A stretch of 64,000 nucleotides of DNA from Vreelandella titanicae BH1 (GCF_000336575.1 NZ_AOPO01000004.1:248001-312000), one strand, 5' to 3'. Positions 25,867-35,865 are shown, counted from the first letter of the stretch. Program-made: numbers and translations. The notes: generated from the letters alone by a model not told the origin.

Positions 25867-27015
25867 ATGAAAATTACCAAACTCAAGACCTGGCAAGTCC
25901 CCCCGCGCTGGCTGTTTCTCAAGATCGAGACCGATGAAGGCTGTTACGGCTGGGGTGAACCGGTAATTGAAGGCCGCGCGGCAACCGTTGAAGCCGCCGT
26001 ACACGAGCTTTCCGACTACTTGATCGGCCAAGACCCGCACCGCATCGAGCATCTTTGGAACATCATGTATCGCGCCGGTTTTTATCGCGGCGGGCCGATT
26101 CTGATGAGTGCGATTGCCGGTATTGACCAGGCGCTGTGGGATCTTAAAGGTCGCGACCTGGGTGTGCCCGTTCATCAGTTGTTAGGCGGTGCCGTGCGCG
26201 ACAAAATGCGCATGTATGCCTGGACGGGTGGCGACCGCCCAAGCGACGTAGGCGCGGGTGCCAAAGCGCTGGTCGACAAAGGCTTCACGGCTTTTAAAAT
26301 GAACGGCACCCCCGAGCTGCAAATCGTCGACTCACACCGCAAGGTCGATGAAGCCGTCGCCCGGGTAGCAGAAGCCCGCAACGCCGTTGGGCCAGATGTA
26401 GGCATCGGCATCGACTTCCATGGCCGCGTGCACCGCCCTATGGCCAAAGCACTGCTGCGCGAGCTAGAACCCTTTCACCCCATGTTTGTGGAAGAGCCGG
26501 TCGCCCCCGAGCATCTGCCCTGCTTGAAGGATATTGCTGGCGGGCTTGGCTACCCGCTAGCCACCGGCGAGCGGCTGCATACCCGTTTTCAGTTCCGCGA
26601 CCTGCTGGCCGATGGCATGATCGACATTATCCAGCCGGATATTTCCCACTGCGGTGGCATTAGCGAAGGTCTCAAAATCGCCGCCCTAGCCTCCGCTTAT
26701 GACGTCGCCTTAGCGCCCCACTGCCCGCTCGGCCCGTTAACCCTGGCCGCCTCTTTACAGCTGGATGCGGTCAGCCACAACGCCTTTATCCAAGAGCAGA
26801 GCATGGGCATTCACTACAACCAGGGCAACGATGTCCTCGATTACCTGGTCGATAAATCCGCCCTCGCCATTGAAGACGGATTCTGCGCCATTCCCCAAGG
26901 CCCAGGCCTGGGTGTCGAGATCAACGAGGAGTTCGTTGAGGAGCGCGCCAAGGTGGGCCACCGCTGGCGCAACCCGGTCTGGACTCATGAAGATGGCTCT
27001 ATTGCGGAGTGGTAA
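25867..27015 (+). CDS. dgoD: D-galactonate dehydratase
   Basis: Removes water from D-galactonate to give 2-dehydro-3-deoxygalactonate. The 382-residue length equals that of E. coli DgoD. It belongs to the enolase superfamily with the galactonate dehydratase pattern: catalytic Asp and His in [11 protein letters not shown] (about 183/185), Glu in [11 protein letters not shown] (about 209), Glu in [10 protein letters not shown] (about 235) and His in [10 protein letters not shown] (about 285). AAGGATGA precedes the ATG. It is followed after three bases by dgoK. Mandelate-racemase relatives with other substrates exist, but the Dgo neighbours settle the call. Confidence 0.94.
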   Translation: MKITKLKTWQVPPRWLFLKIETDEGCYGWGEPVIEGRAATVEAAVHELSDYLIGQDPHRIEHLWNIMYRAGFYRGGPILMSAIAGIDQALWDLKGRDLGVPVHQLLGGAVRDKMRMYAWTGGDRPSDVGAGAKALVDKGFTAFKMNGTPELQIVDSHRKVDEAVARVAEARNAVGPDVGIGIDFHGRVHRPMAKALLRELEPFHPMFVEEPVAPEHLPCLKDIAGGLGYPLATGERLHTRFQFRDLLADGMIDIIQPDISHCGGISEGLKIAALASAYDVALAPHCPLGPLTLAASLQLDAVSHNAFIQEQSMGIHYNQGNDVLDYLVDKSALAIEDGFCAIPQGPGLGVEINEEFVEERAKVGHRWRNPVWTHEDGSIAEW

Positions 27016-27018
27016 GCC

Positions 27019-28017
27019 ATGGGATCAACCGAGATGAGTGAAACACCTGACATTGCAGGTCAATTAACCTGGATTGCCGTTGACTGGGGCTCCAGCAATC
27101 TGCGCGTCTGGGGGCTGGATCAACACGACCAAGTGATTGCCCAAGCCAGTAGTGACAAGGGCATGCTGTCGCTAAAGGCCGACGAGTACGAAGCCGAGCT
27201 GCTGCGACTGGTGGGCGACTGGCTACCCGCCACCGGCACGACTAAGGTGATGGTGTGCGGTATGGCAGGCGCTCGCCAGGGCTGGTTGGAAGCCGCCTAT
27301 TTACCGGTACCCACGCGGCTTGACCAGCTTAGCCAAGGCGCAGTCACACCAACGCTTACGGGTAACCAGCTAGCTGTTTACCTGCTGCCTGGTTTAAGCC
27401 AAACCCGTGGTACCGCGACTCACTTTGATGTGATGCGCGGTGAAGAGACCCAGTTGGCAGGACTCGTCGCTGATTCGCCAGATTTTACTGGCCTCGCCTG
27501 CCTGCCCGGCACTCACGCCAAATGGGCAAGCCTGGAAGCGGGCGCGGTGAGCGGGTTTTCGACCTACCTGACCGGCGAGCTTTACCAACTGCTCGCCAAC
27601 CAGTCGGTGCTGAAACATTCCGTTTTATCACCCTCTGCGGCAAGTAACGGCCTTAACGATGCGGCTTGCCGAGAGGCTTTTATTTCGGCCGTCAGCGAGA
27701 TTCATCAAGCCCCCGAAACCTTTAGTAGCCGCCTGTTCGGCCTACGCGCGCAAGATTTACTCGATGGACGACTACCTGCTGGCGACACGCGTGGGGCCGT
27801 TCTTGCGGCCAGGCTCTCTGGGCTCGCCATTGGCCTTGAGCTTGCTGGGGCCTGCCGTGACTGCCCCAGCGATAAGCCAATCACGCTGATTGGCAACCAA
27901 ACGCTGAGCCAGCGCTACACGTTGGCACTCAATGCGATCGGCTATCAGACACAACATGTGGATGGCGACACCGCCGTCTTAGCGGGCCTGCGCCTTGCCC
28001 ATCACGCGTTAAAATAA
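27019..28017 (+). CDS. dgoK: 2-Dehydro-3-deoxygalactonokinase
   Basis: Phosphorylates 2-dehydro-3-deoxygalactonate at O-6. The 332-residue protein starts with the ATP-binding AVDWGSSNLRVWGLD near residue 24, then VCGMAGARQGWLEA and PGTHAKWA, all typical of DgoK. An ATG at 27034 is an alternative start, and neither has a strong ribosome site, so coupling to dgoD (three-base gap) is likely. It is followed by dgoA. Confidence 0.92.
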   Translation: MGSTEMSETPDIAGQLTWIAVDWGSSNLRVWGLDQHDQVIAQASSDKGMLSLKADEYEAELLRLVGDWLPATGTTKVMVCGMAGARQGWLEAAYLPVPTRLDQLSQGAVTPTLTGNQLAVYLLPGLSQTRGTATHFDVMRGEETQLAGLVADSPDFTGLACLPGTHAKWASLEAGAVSGFSTYLTGELYQLLANQSVLKHSVLSPSAASNGLNDAACREAFISAVSEIHQAPETFSSRLFGLRAQDLLDGRLPAGDTRGAVLAARLSGLAIGLELAGACRDCPSDKPITLIGNQTLSQRYTLALNAIGYQTQHVDGDTAVLAGLRLAHHALK

Positions 28018-28039
28018 ATTAAGCTTGGAGAAATTGGCT

Positions 28040-28645
28040 ATGTCGCTGCCACTGATTGGAATTTTACGCGGTGTAACGCCTGATGAGGCCGTGGATATCG
28101 CGGAAGCGGTGCTGGCCGCGGGTATCACCCAGATTGAGGTGCCGCTTAACTCACCCAACCCGCTGGAGAGCATTCGCCGCTTGGTCGACGCATTTGGCGA
28201 GCGCGCGGTCATTGGAGCAGGCACGGTGCTCACTCCGGCTCAGGTGCGTGAAGTTCACGCTGCTGGTGGGCGCTTAATCGTTTCTCCCAACTGTCGGCCA
28301 GCGGTGATTGAAGAAACGCATAAGCTCGGCATGGCTAGCTGGCCGGGCATTGTGACGCCTTCAGAAGCATTCGATGCGCTGGATGCAGGTGCTACCGGGC
28401 TTAAACTCTTCCCCGCGGTGCAGGTAGGCTTAGAAGGTATGAAAGCAGTACGCGCCGTGCTACCGGCAGGCACGCTTTTGTATGCCGTCGGCGGCGCTGG
28501 AGTCGATAACTTCGCCGAATGGCGCGCAGCGGGTGTCGATGGTGCAGGTCTGGGTAGCGCATTATACAAACCTGGCCAAAGCGCCTCTCAGGTGGGGAAA
28601 CAGGCTCAAGCCCTCGTCGATGCCTGGTTAGCGGGAGAACAATAA
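28040..28645 (+). CDS. dgoA: 2-Dehydro-3-deoxy-6-phosphogalactonate aldolase
   Basis: Cleaves KDPGal to pyruvate and glyceraldehyde 3-phosphate. The 201-residue class I aldolase of the KDPG family has GILRGVTPDEA, the catalytic Glu in QIEVPLNSP, GAGTVLTPAQV and the Schiff-base Lys in GLKLFPA. The RGVTP and PLNSPNP motifs mark the galactonate branch and distinguish it from Eda at 31506-32168. The start at ATG 28040 follows GGAG by nine bases; an in-frame TTG at 28025 is less likely. Confidence 0.92.
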   Translation: MSLPLIGILRGVTPDEAVDIAEAVLAAGITQIEVPLNSPNPLESIRRLVDAFGERAVIGAGTVLTPAQVREVHAAGGRLIVSPNCRPAVIEETHKLGMASWPGIVTPSEAFDALDAGATGLKLFPAVQVGLEGMKAVRAVLPAGTLLYAVGGAGVDNFAEWRAAGVDGAGLGSALYKPGQSASQVGKQAQALVDAWLAGEQ

Positions 28646-28660
28646 GGAGAACCAACAATA

Positions 28661-29557
28661 ATGAATACCGATATGAGTGTTTCAACGTGGCAGGCCGAGT
28701 TAGCTGTCGATTGCCGCTGCTCACTGGGTGAAGGCCCGCAGTGGGACACCAAAAATCAGCGCCTTTATTGGTGCGACATTCTTGAAAAACAGCTGCACTG
28801 GCTATCCCCCGCCACCGGGGAAAGCGGCCACTATCAGCTCGATCATCGGGTGTCTCTGGCAGCGCCCCTTGCTGAAGGTGGCCTGCTGTTAGTCGGTGAA
28901 GACCGTTTAAGCCGCTTCGACCCAAGCAGCGGCAGTATCGAAAAGCTGAGTGATTTCGAGGCCGATAATCCCATCACCCGCAGCAATGACGCCCGCATTG
29001 ATCGCCACGGCAGCCTGTGGCTCTCCAGCATGGGGAAAAGCGCTGAAAGAAACGCTGGAAGCCTTTACCGCCTGCATCGCGGCGAGCTCTCGCGGCTGCG
29101 TTCAGGCCTAACGATTCCCAATGCCATTTGCTTCTCCGCAGATGGTGAGTTTGCGTGGTTTACCGATACTGTGACGGGTGCGGTGATGCGCTGGGCGCTG
29201 GATAGCGACGGCTGGCCGCAAGGCGAGCCACAGCCTTGGGCGGACTTTTTCTCCAGCCAAGGTAATCCGGATGGGGCGGTGATGGATAGCGAAGGCTGCC
29301 TATGGCTAGCGCTGTGGGGGGCTGGGCAGGTCGTTCGTCTGGATCCTAACGGTGAAATAATAGGCCGCGTCGAGCTGCCGGTCAGCCAACCCTCCTGCCC
29401 GGCGTTTGCAGGCCCTGATCTGAAAACGCTGTATATCACCACGGCGCAAGAGGGATTCAGTGCTGAGCAGCTGGCCCAAGAGCCCACCGCAGGCTCGCTC
29501 TATGTGGTCGAAACCGGCATCAAAGGCCTAGCCGAACCGCCGCTACGTCTGGCATAA
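28661..29557 (+). CDS. SMP-30/gluconolactonase-family sugar lactonase
   Basis: A 298-residue beta-propeller hydrolase. Metal-binding residues expected in this family are seen: Glu in LGEGPQWD near residue 24, Asn/Asp in SNDARIDRHGSLWLS, and Asp in PDGAVMDSEGCLW. Position after dgoA suggests that it opens galactono-lactone (or a related aldonolactone), feeding galactonate to DgoD. AAGGAGA precedes the ATG. It ends the dgo operon and is followed by a strong bidirectional terminator. No dedicated galactose dehydrogenase is visible in the operon. Confidence 0.87.
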   Translation: MNTDMSVSTWQAELAVDCRCSLGEGPQWDTKNQRLYWCDILEKQLHWLSPATGESGHYQLDHRVSLAAPLAEGGLLLVGEDRLSRFDPSSGSIEKLSDFEADNPITRSNDARIDRHGSLWLSSMGKSAERNAGSLYRLHRGELSRLRSGLTIPNAICFSADGEFAWFTDTVTGAVMRWALDSDGWPQGEPQPWADFFSSQGNPDGAVMDSEGCLWLALWGAGQVVRLDPNGEIIGRVELPVSQPSCPAFAGPDLKTLYITTAQEGFSAEQLAQEPTAGSLYVVETGIKGLAEPPLRLA

Positions 29558-29579
29558 CTCTCCCACGAACCTCCCAGCA

Positions 29580-29613
29580 AAAGGCCCCACTAGCGGATAC
29601 TAGCGGGGCCTTT
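29580..29613. terminator. Bidirectional rho-independent terminator
   Basis: AAAGGCCCC pairs with GGGGCCTTT around a loop that itself holds a small ACTAG/CTAG pairing. It lies between the convergent lactonase and symporter genes and has A/T flanks on both sides. Confidence 0.85.
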
Positions 29614-29650
29614 CTGTTACGGCTTCACCTATTACCTACAAGGCGGGCAA

Positions 29651-31246
29651 TCAGCCAGCAAAGCTAATATACATAACGATCACTAACACGACCAAAACGA
29701 TACCGGCGGGTACCGCCCCTTTCCAGGGTGTTAGATCCACATCGCCGCTGTGCTCCTGAATCCAGTCGGTTTCCCTTGGGCGCACCTTGCCGATAATCAG
29801 CATCACCGCCACCAGTAATACAAAGACCAGCGCCACGAAGTGGAACTCGTGCATGATCTGCGGCAGCAATGTAAACGGTGGCACAAAGTAACCGGCGGCG
29901 ATCAATAAGCAGCCGCCGATCAGGGCGATTTTGGCCGCCATTGGCGGAACACGTTTGGTTAGCAGCCCGACCAGCACCACGGCAAGAATCGGAATAAAGT
30001 AAATCGCGTTCATCTTCTGCAGGTAGCCAAACAGGCTCTCCTGACCTGCCAGCAGTGGCGCAATGATCATGGTGAGAATGGCCATGATCCAGCCAAACAC
30101 TTTACCCGACTTAACCACCTGCTCTTCCGTGGCCTCTTTATTCAGCACCCCTTTATAGATGCCCAGGCTGAAAATCGTGGTAGTGCTGTTAAGCGCTGAG
30201 TTAAACGACGACAGGATCGCACCGACCATCACCGCAGCGAAAAACCCGGTGAGGTACGGCGGCAGTACGTTAAAAACCAAATGACCATAGGCTTCATCGG
30301 CACGCACGCCCTGATCGGCATAAAGGTGATAAGCAATGATGCCAGGCAGTACTAGGTAGAGCGGTCCCAGCAGCTTGAAGAGACCGGTCAGCAGCACGCC
30401 CTTCTGACCTTCGGCAAGGTTTTTGGCTGCAAAGGTACGCTGAATAATCTGCTGGTTGGTGCTCCAGTAGAACAGGTTAATCAGGAAAACGCCGGTAAAC
30501 AGGGTAAAGAACGGCACCTGCTGATCAGCACCACCAATCGAATTCAGCTTATCCGGGTCGCTCTCTTTGAGGATGTTCCAACCCTCCATGATGCCGCTGC
30601 CGTCACTCACGGCCTGCAGGCCGAAATAGACGATCACAAAACCGCCGATCAGGAGGCCAACACCGTTGAGCGTGTCGGATACTGCAACCGTGCGCAGGCC
30701 ACCAAACAGGGCATACACGGAACCGATAATACCGACGATCCACACCGTTAGCCAAAGCAGCGTCGTCGAAGACTCAATGCCGGTTAATCCCTGTAGATCG
30801 AGCATGCCCTGCAGGCCGATGGCACCTGAATAGAGAATGATCGGTAGCAGAATCACCGCGTAAGCAATCAAGAAGATGATATTGGTGATTAGCTGAGTCG
30901 TTTTATCGAAACGAATTTCGAGAAGCTGCGGCAGCGTAGCAATACCACTTTTCAAAAACCGCGGAAGGAAGAATAGCGCCAACGCCACTAGGGCGATAAC
31001 CGCGACCACTTCCCAGGCCATTACGCTTAAACCATCAGAAAAGGCCGCCCCATTGAGCCCCACCATTTGCTCGGTGGAGAGGTTGGTCATCAATAGAGAG
31101 CCGGCAATCAGCGGGAAGGTTAGCGTACGTCCGGCAAGAAAGTAGCCGCTGGTGCTTGAGTGGTCATCTCGGCGGGTGATCCGCCAAGTGATAAAGGCGA
31201 CAAGCCCTGTAAAAAACAGGAAGGACGCCAAGGTCAACGCGTGCAT
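29651..31246 (-). CDS. Sodium/sugar symporter (SSS family, vSGLT-like)
   Basis: A 531-residue inner-membrane protein with about 14 helices. It has SSS-family features: [39 protein letters not shown] near the N-terminus, [17 protein letters not shown], and [25 protein letters not shown], all close to the Vibrio Na+/galactose carrier. GAGGTGA lies before the ATG. A near copy of the palindrome found before the GntR gene lies at 31306-31320, so it is probably co-regulated with the dgo operon and may import galactose. The exact sugar is inferred. Confidence 0.88.
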   Translation of the reverse strand: MHALTLASFLFFTGLVAFITWRITRRDDHSSTSGYFLAGRTLTFPLIAGSLLMTNLSTEQMVGLNGAAFSDGLSVMAWEVVAVIALVALALFFLPRFLKSGIATLPQLLEIRFDKTTQLITNIIFLIAYAVILLPIILYSGAIGLQGMLDLQGLTGIESSTTLLWLTVWIVGIIGSVYALFGGLRTVAVSDTLNGVGLLIGGFVIVYFGLQAVSDGSGIMEGWNILKESDPDKLNSIGGADQQVPFFTLFTGVFLINLFYWSTNQQIIQRTFAAKNLAEGQKGVLLTGLFKLLGPLYLVLPGIIAYHLYADQGVRADEAYGHLVFNVLPPYLTGFFAAVMVGAILSSFNSALNSTTTIFSLGIYKGVLNKEATEEQVVKSGKVFGWIMAILTMIIAPLLAGQESLFGYLQKMNAIYFIPILAVVLVGLLTKRVPPMAAKIALIGGCLLIAAGYFVPPFTLLPQIMHEFHFVALVFVLLVAVMLIIGKVRPRETDWIQEHSGDVDLTPWKGAVPAGIVLVVLVIVMYISFAG

Positions 31247-31305
31247 TTTGACTCACCTCATCATCATTGTAAGTGGCACGCACCTTTATGTATGCGCGAA
31301 TAGCG

Positions 31306-31320
31306 AAATGTCAGACAAAT
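31306..31320. promoter_or_regulatory. Candidate GntR operator before the symporter
   Basis: AAATGTCAGACAAAT matches the perfect palindrome at 25048-25062 in 13 of 15 positions. It lies 60 bases before the symporter start. The rest of the 31247-31505 gap holds a terminator (31414-31458) and no gene. Confidence 0.5.
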
Positions 31321-31413
31321 CTTGTCACCATTTTAGTTGAGCTAAATATAGCCCGTTATACGCCTTTGGTCTTATATTGAGCTCTAGCGTGTTTCAAGAC
31401 TGCTTAAAGGGTA

Positions 31414-31458
31414 TAAAAAAAGCCCCAGCTATGTTTTATCAAACAATAAACTGAAGCT
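31414..31458 (-). terminator. Terminator of the zwf-pgl-eda operon
   Basis: On the minus strand AGCTTCAG pairs with CTGGGGCT (two G-U pairs), with an inner TTTAT/ATAAA stem. It is followed by seven Ts. It sits about 50 bases after the eda stop codon. Confidence 0.75.
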
Positions 31459-31505
31459 ATTCTTTTAAACTTAGCACTGGTTTTTAATTCAGCGAAGGGG
31501 GCTAT

Positions 31506-32168
31506 TTAGTGATGAAAGCGCTCCGCGGACTGGCGGGCCAGCTCACGGATGCCATCCCAATCTTCCGCTTCCACCATTGCTTTGGGTGTTAGCCAGGAGC
31601 CACCTACGCACATCACATTGGGCAGCGATAGATAATCATCGGCGTTGTCGACGGTGATACCGCCAGTGGGACAGAAGCGGGCTTCAGGAATCGGCGCGCC
31701 AAACGCTTTGATGGCTTTGGCTCCACCGCTGGATTCCGCCGGGAAGAACTTGAACCGACGGTAACCGTACTGCCAGCCGGTCATTAGTTCAGAAACTGTC
31801 GAGACCCCCGGCAGCATGGGCACCGGGCTTTCAACGCCGTAACGATAGAGGGCTTCCGTTGCGCCTGGTGTTACTACAAAGTCAGCGCCAACCTGCTCGG
31901 CCTGGCGGTACTGGGCGGGCGTCAGTACCGTGCCCACGCCAATGCTGGCACCGGGCAACGCTTCACGCATACGCTTCACTGCTTCAAGCGCGCAGTCAGT
32001 GCGCAGGGTAATTTCCAATACGGTTAAGCCACCCTCTACCAGGGCGCGGCCTAGCGGTACCGCATCTTCCAAACGCTCGATAGTGATGACCGGAATCACC
32101 TCGGCTTTCAAGCAGATGCTATCCAGCTCTGCAGTGCGTGTAGAAGGTAACTGTTTGTCGATAGTCAT
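31506..32168 (-). CDS. eda: KDPG/KHG aldolase
   Basis: Splits 2-keto-3-deoxy-6-phosphogluconate to pyruvate and glyceraldehyde 3-phosphate, the final Entner-Doudoroff step. The 220-residue class I aldolase has VIPVITIERLEDAVPL, the catalytic Glu in LEITLRTDCALEA, GVGTVLTPAQY and the Schiff-base Lys in FKFFPAE, with PTGGIT near the C-terminus. ATG 32168 is chosen because GGAGA lies eight bases upstream; a TTG 18 bases earlier is the only longer start. It follows pgl in the zwf-pgl-eda order common in pseudomonads and halomonads. Confidence 0.95.
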   Translation of the reverse strand: MTIDKQLPSTRTAELDSICLKAEVIPVITIERLEDAVPLGRALVEGGLTVLEITLRTDCALEAVKRMREALPGASIGVGTVLTPAQYRQAEQVGADFVVTPGATEALYRYGVESPVPMLPGVSTVSELMTGWQYGYRRFKFFPAESSGGAKAIKAFGAPIPEARFCPTGGITVDNADDYLSLPNVMCVGGSWLTPKAMVEAEDWDGIRELARQSAERFHH

Positions 32169-32213
32169 TAGTGAGTCTCCAAGCAACTTATTATTGGCTA
32201 AGGCAGTTAGCGC

Positions 32214-32879
32214 TCAAGGCGCCCAATAAATGGCCAGTGGGCAGGTTAAAAAGGCACGAATAGGCAGTTGACGAACATCGTCGCCACTTAGTGCCTTGGC
32301 CAATACGGCGCGTTTATCATCGCCGGTAATATGCAGAATATGCCGCCGCGCCTGATGCAGGCGATCAGCCGAAAAGGTAATTCGGGGCTGCGGCTGACTA
32401 GGCGTTCTGACCGCCACTAGCAGTTCCTCTGTGGCAAGTGCCAGGGTCAATTCAGGGCTGTCGGGAAACAGTGACGCCGTATGGCCATCGCCGCCCATAC
32501 CTAGAATCACCACGCTGGCAGGCCACGCTAGCATTTCCGCTTGCTTGGCCACTTCATCAACGCCCTCTTCAGGTGTAGCCGCACTGCAAGTTAACGGTAT
32601 AAAGGTGGCATCAGCCGCCTTACCCTGTAGCAGATGCTCACGCACCAACTTGGCGTTGCTGTCGCTGCTCTGCTCGTCGACCCAACGCTCATCGGCCAGC
32701 GTTACATCTACCCGATCCCAGGGTAGCGGTTTGGCCGCCAATGCCTTGAAAAAAGGTACTGGCGTTGAGCCACCTGAAACCACTAGCAGGACGCGCTCCT
32801 GGTGGTTTAAGTCTTCTTGCAGCGCTTGAAAAACGGCTTCGGCAAGCTGCTCGGCCAACTGTTGGCGTGCTTGGCTCAT
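32214..32879 (-). CDS. pgl: 6-Phosphogluconolactonase
   Basis: Hydrolyses 6-phosphogluconolactone made by Zwf. The 221-residue protein has VSGGSTPVPFFKAL, LADERWVDEQSSDSNAKL and ILGMGGDGHTASLFPDSPEL, the family's phosphate and catalytic motifs. The ATG at 32879 is two bases past the zwf stop, and GAGGA inside the zwf end serves as its ribosome site. The in-frame extension into zwf (to 32909) is unlikely to be used. Confidence 0.93.
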   Translation of the reverse strand: MSQARQQLAEQLAEAVFQALQEDLNHQERVLLVVSGGSTPVPFFKALAAKPLPWDRVDVTLADERWVDEQSSDSNAKLVREHLLQGKAADATFIPLTCSAATPEEGVDEVAKQAEMLAWPASVVILGMGGDGHTASLFPDSPELTLALATEELLVAVRTPSQPQPRITFSADRLHQARRHILHITGDDKRAVLAKALSGDDVRQLPIRAFLTCPLAIYWAP

Positions 32880-32880
32880 A

Positions 32881-34386
32881 TTAATAATCCTCGTACCAGC
32901 TGCGGCCATCCTGGGTAATCATGGCTATAGAAGCGACCGGCCCCCAAGAACCTGCGGGATAACGACGCGGTGGCATATCGCGTTTTTTCCAGCCATCGAT
33001 GAGTTGGTCGCACCAGCGCCAGGCGTGTTCGATTTCGTCGCGACGCACGAACAGGTACTGCTGGCCTTTCATAACTTCGAGTAGCAGGCGTTCGTATGCA
33101 TCGGGTATCCGTGATTTGGGAAATGCATTGTTGAAGTCCAAATGCAGCGGGCCGGGGCGCAGGCGCATGCCCTTATCCAGGCCGCTGTCCTTGGTCAGCA
33201 CTTGCAGCGCTATACCCTCTTCCGGCTGGAGGCGAATAATCAGCTTATTAGAGGCGATGCCGCGCTGATCCGGGTCGAAGATATAGTGGGGCTGCTGGCG
33301 GAAGTGGATAACAATTTGCGAGAGCTTCTCCGGCATGCGTTTACCGGTGCGCAGGTAGAAAGGCACGCCTGCCCAACGCCAGTTAGCCACTTCGGTTTTC
33401 ATGGCCACAAAGGTTTCGGTCTGGCTCTGGGTGTTGGCGCCCTCTTCTTCCAGGTAACCCGGCACCGACTGACCATCGCTGGTGCCCGCGATATATTGAC
33501 CGCGCACTACATCGCGACCCAGCGCCTCGCCCACAAACGGTTTAAGTGCCTTAAGCACCTTGACCTTCTCATCGCGAATGGCATCGGCATCCAGGTTAGA
33601 GGGCGGATCCATGGCGATTAAGCACAGCAGCTGCAGCAGGTGGTTTTGCACCATATCGCGTAGCTGACCCGCCTCATCGAAATAGCCCCAGCGCCCTTCG
33701 ATACCTACCTTTTCGGCAACGGTAATTTCCACATGAGAGATATTGTTCTGGTTCCACTGGGTGCCAAACAGCGGGTTGGCAAAACGCAGTGCGATCAGGT
33801 TCTGTACGGTCTCTTTACCCAAATAGTGGTCGATGCGGTAAATCCGCGACTCGGGGAACACTTCACCAATTGCGTCGTTAATTTCGACCGAGGAGTGCAG
33901 GTCGTAACCGATGGGTTTCTCAACCACCACGCGGGACTCATCATCCAGGCTTTTACTGGCCTGCAGGTGACGGCAGATATCGCCATAAATAGGTGCTCCA
34001 ACGGAAAGATAGACCACCATTGGGCGCGGTGAGCCCTTTCGCCACTGGCGAATGGCGTCGTAACCTTCAACGCTGGAAAAATCGAGTTTCAAATAATCTA
34101 GGCGGGCGAGAAAACGCTCGAGGCTCTGCTTATCCTGCTCGCTGCTTTTCAGCCGTTTTTGCAGCGCATCGTTAACCATTTTTCGGAATGATGCAGCGTC
34201 GTGCTCATGGCGAGCCAGCCCCATAATGCGCGTGCTTTCAGGCATCAAGCCTTCGCGATCAAGATGGTATAAGGCAGGAAATAGCTTGCGCATGGCAAGA
34301 TCACCCAGCGCTCCAAACAGCGCTAAATCAATAGCGTGATTCGGATCGCCCAGCGGTGCACCTTGGGAAGCAGTGGACTGGCTCAT
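32881..34386 (-). CDS. zwf: Glucose-6-phosphate dehydrogenase
   Basis: Oxidises glucose 6-phosphate to the lactone with NAD(P)+. The 501-residue protein has the substrate-binding [14 protein letters not shown] near residue 190 and the late [20 protein letters not shown]. The nucleotide loop reads [17 protein letters not shown], with Leu where most homologues have Ser. ATG 34386 follows AGGAG by about five bases; a GTG six bases earlier is also in frame. First gene of zwf-pgl-eda. Two HexR-like sites lie 31-100 bases upstream. Confidence 0.95.
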   Translation of the reverse strand: MSQSTASQGAPLGDPNHAIDLALFGALGDLAMRKLFPALYHLDREGLMPESTRIMGLARHEHDAASFRKMVNDALQKRLKSSEQDKQSLERFLARLDYLKLDFSSVEGYDAIRQWRKGSPRPMVVYLSVGAPIYGDICRHLQASKSLDDESRVVVEKPIGYDLHSSVEINDAIGEVFPESRIYRIDHYLGKETVQNLIALRFANPLFGTQWNQNNISHVEITVAEKVGIEGRWGYFDEAGQLRDMVQNHLLQLLCLIAMDPPSNLDADAIRDEKVKVLKALKPFVGEALGRDVVRGQYIAGTSDGQSVPGYLEEEGANTQSQTETFVAMKTEVANWRWAGVPFYLRTGKRMPEKLSQIVIHFRQQPHYIFDPDQRGIASNKLIIRLQPEEGIALQVLTKDSGLDKGMRLRPGPLHLDFNNAFPKSRIPDAYERLLLEVMKGQQYLFVRRDEIEHAWRWCDQLIDGWKKRDMPPRRYPAGSWGPVASIAMITQDGRSWYEDY

Positions 34387-34416
34387 CGTCACTCCTGTTT
34401 ATAATTAGGCATCTAA

Positions 34417-34431
34417 TGTAGTTAGATTACC
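34417..34431. promoter_or_regulatory. HexR-like operator, proximal to zwf
   Basis: TGTAGTTAGATTACC differs from the HexR palindrome consensus only slightly. It is 31 bases from the zwf start codon. Confidence 0.6.
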
Positions 34432-34471
34432 TAAAATCTACCGTAAAGGGGGCATTATACGCAATAATTCG

Positions 34472-34486
34472 TGTAATTTTACTACA
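34472..34486. promoter_or_regulatory. HexR-like operator, distal to zwf
   Basis: TGTAATTTTACTACA is an excellent match to the HexR consensus TGTARTTWWAYTACA. It lies in the divergent zwf/malE gap, 86 bases before zwf. The remainder of the gap to 34677 holds a purine-rich AAGGAGGAGG segment (34593-34602) and a possible leader ORF. Confidence 0.7.
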
Positions 34487-34677
34487 AAATAACCACGGTT
34501 TCTGCTCTATCAACGCACTCAGCACTTCATATCAATCCTTCTCCTTCCACTTTTACTCTACGCCCTTGATATACGCCACTGCTACGCCCCCTAAGGAGGA
34601 GGTGACCTTGCGCATAATTGGCCACTCTGCGGAAGTTGATAAATAAATGACCACAACAACAATGAGGTTATTACTCG

Positions 34678-35865
34678 ATGGCAACGCTACGCTACTTTAT
34701 CAGACCGCTACTCACAGCCACTTTGGCTGCCAGCGCTACCCTGCCAGCCTTCGCGTTCGAAGATGACCGCCTAACGATCTGGATGGGCGACAACAAAGGC
34801 CAGCAAGGCATTCAACTGCTGGCTGAGCAGTTTCTTGAAGAGACGGGCATAGAAGTTGAGGTGGTCTTTCCGGATAACCTGACCGACCGTTTTCAACAGG
34901 CGGCGGGCAGTGGCCAAGGGCCGGACATCGTGATCTGGGCCCACGACCGGATGGGCGAGTGGGCACAAAGTGGCTTACTAAAACAGGTAGCGCCTAGTGA
35001 CAGCTTTCGCGAGTCTTTTTACGACTTCACCTGGGAAGCCGCCCTGTGGAATGGCGAAACCTACGGCTACCCCATTTCAGTGGAATCACTCGGTCTCATT
35101 TATAACAAAGCCTTGGTGGACACCCCGCCGGAGAGCTTTGCCGAGTTAATGCAGCTGGACAAGACGCTTGCCCAAGAGGGTAAAAAAGCCATCCTGTTCG
35201 ACTACAGCGAGCCCTACTACGGCTGGACGCTGCTAGCCGCGAACGGGGGCTACCCGTTTAAACAAACTGACGCAGGCTACGACGTTACCGATATTGGCGT
35301 TAACAACGAAGGTGCCGTGCAAGGTGCAGAGCTGTTAGTCGAGCTTATCGAAAGCGACGTGGTGCCGCGAGGTACCGACTACAGCATCATGGATAATCGC
35401 TTTAACAAGGGCGAAGTAGCAACCATGATCAGCGGCCCCTGGGCCTGGCCAAACCTTGAGCGCAGTGGCATTGATTACGGCGTCGCCTTGCTGCCCAAGG
35501 TGGGCGACGAACGTGCCAAGCCCATGTTTGGCGTTATGACGGCAATGATCAACTCGGCCTCACCCAATGACTTTCTGGCCGTCGAGTTCCTGGAAAACTA
35601 CCTGCTCAGCGAGGAGGGTATGCGCACCTTCAACAGCGATGGGTCGCTGGGGGCTGTGGCCCACATCGACTATCAAGCGGAACTGGCCGACAACCCCAAT
35701 ATTGCCGCCACGCTTGAAAACGCCGAAGTTGGCATGCCGATGCCGAACATTCCCGAAATGGGCGCCTTTTGGGCAGCCATGGAGCCCGCGCTGCAAAACA
35801 TCGGCAGCGGGCGTCAATCACCCCAAGAAGCGTTGGATGCCGCCGCGCGGCGTATGCGTCAGTAG
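34678..35865 (+). CDS. malE: Maltose/maltodextrin-binding protein
   Basis: A 395-residue periplasmic protein. The signal peptide ends near LPAFAFE (about residue 26). The mature part matches MalE: LTIWMGDNKGQQGIQLLAEQFLEETGIEVEVVFPDNL, GQGPDIVIWAHDRMGEWAQSGLL, YGYPISVESLGLIYNK, EVATMISGPWAWPNLERSGIDYGVALLP and MPNIPEMGAFWAAMEPALQNI. It presents maltose or maltodextrin to MalFGK. The ribosome site is weak (GAGG ten bases before the ATG). First gene of malEFG; the ATPase gene malK is not here but at 47.9 kb. Confidence 0.94.
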   Translation: MATLRYFIRPLLTATLAASATLPAFAFEDDRLTIWMGDNKGQQGIQLLAEQFLEETGIEVEVVFPDNLTDRFQQAAGSGQGPDIVIWAHDRMGEWAQSGLLKQVAPSDSFRESFYDFTWEAALWNGETYGYPISVESLGLIYNKALVDTPPESFAELMQLDKTLAQEGKKAILFDYSEPYYGWTLLAANGGYPFKQTDAGYDVTDIGVNNEGAVQGAELLVELIESDVVPRGTDYSIMDNRFNKGEVATMISGPWAWPNLERSGIDYGVALLPKVGDERAKPMFGVMTAMINSASPNDFLAVEFLENYLLSEEGMRTFNSDGSLGAVAHIDYQAELADNPNIAATLENAEVGMPMPNIPEMGAFWAAMEPALQNIGSGRQSPQEALDAAARRMRQ

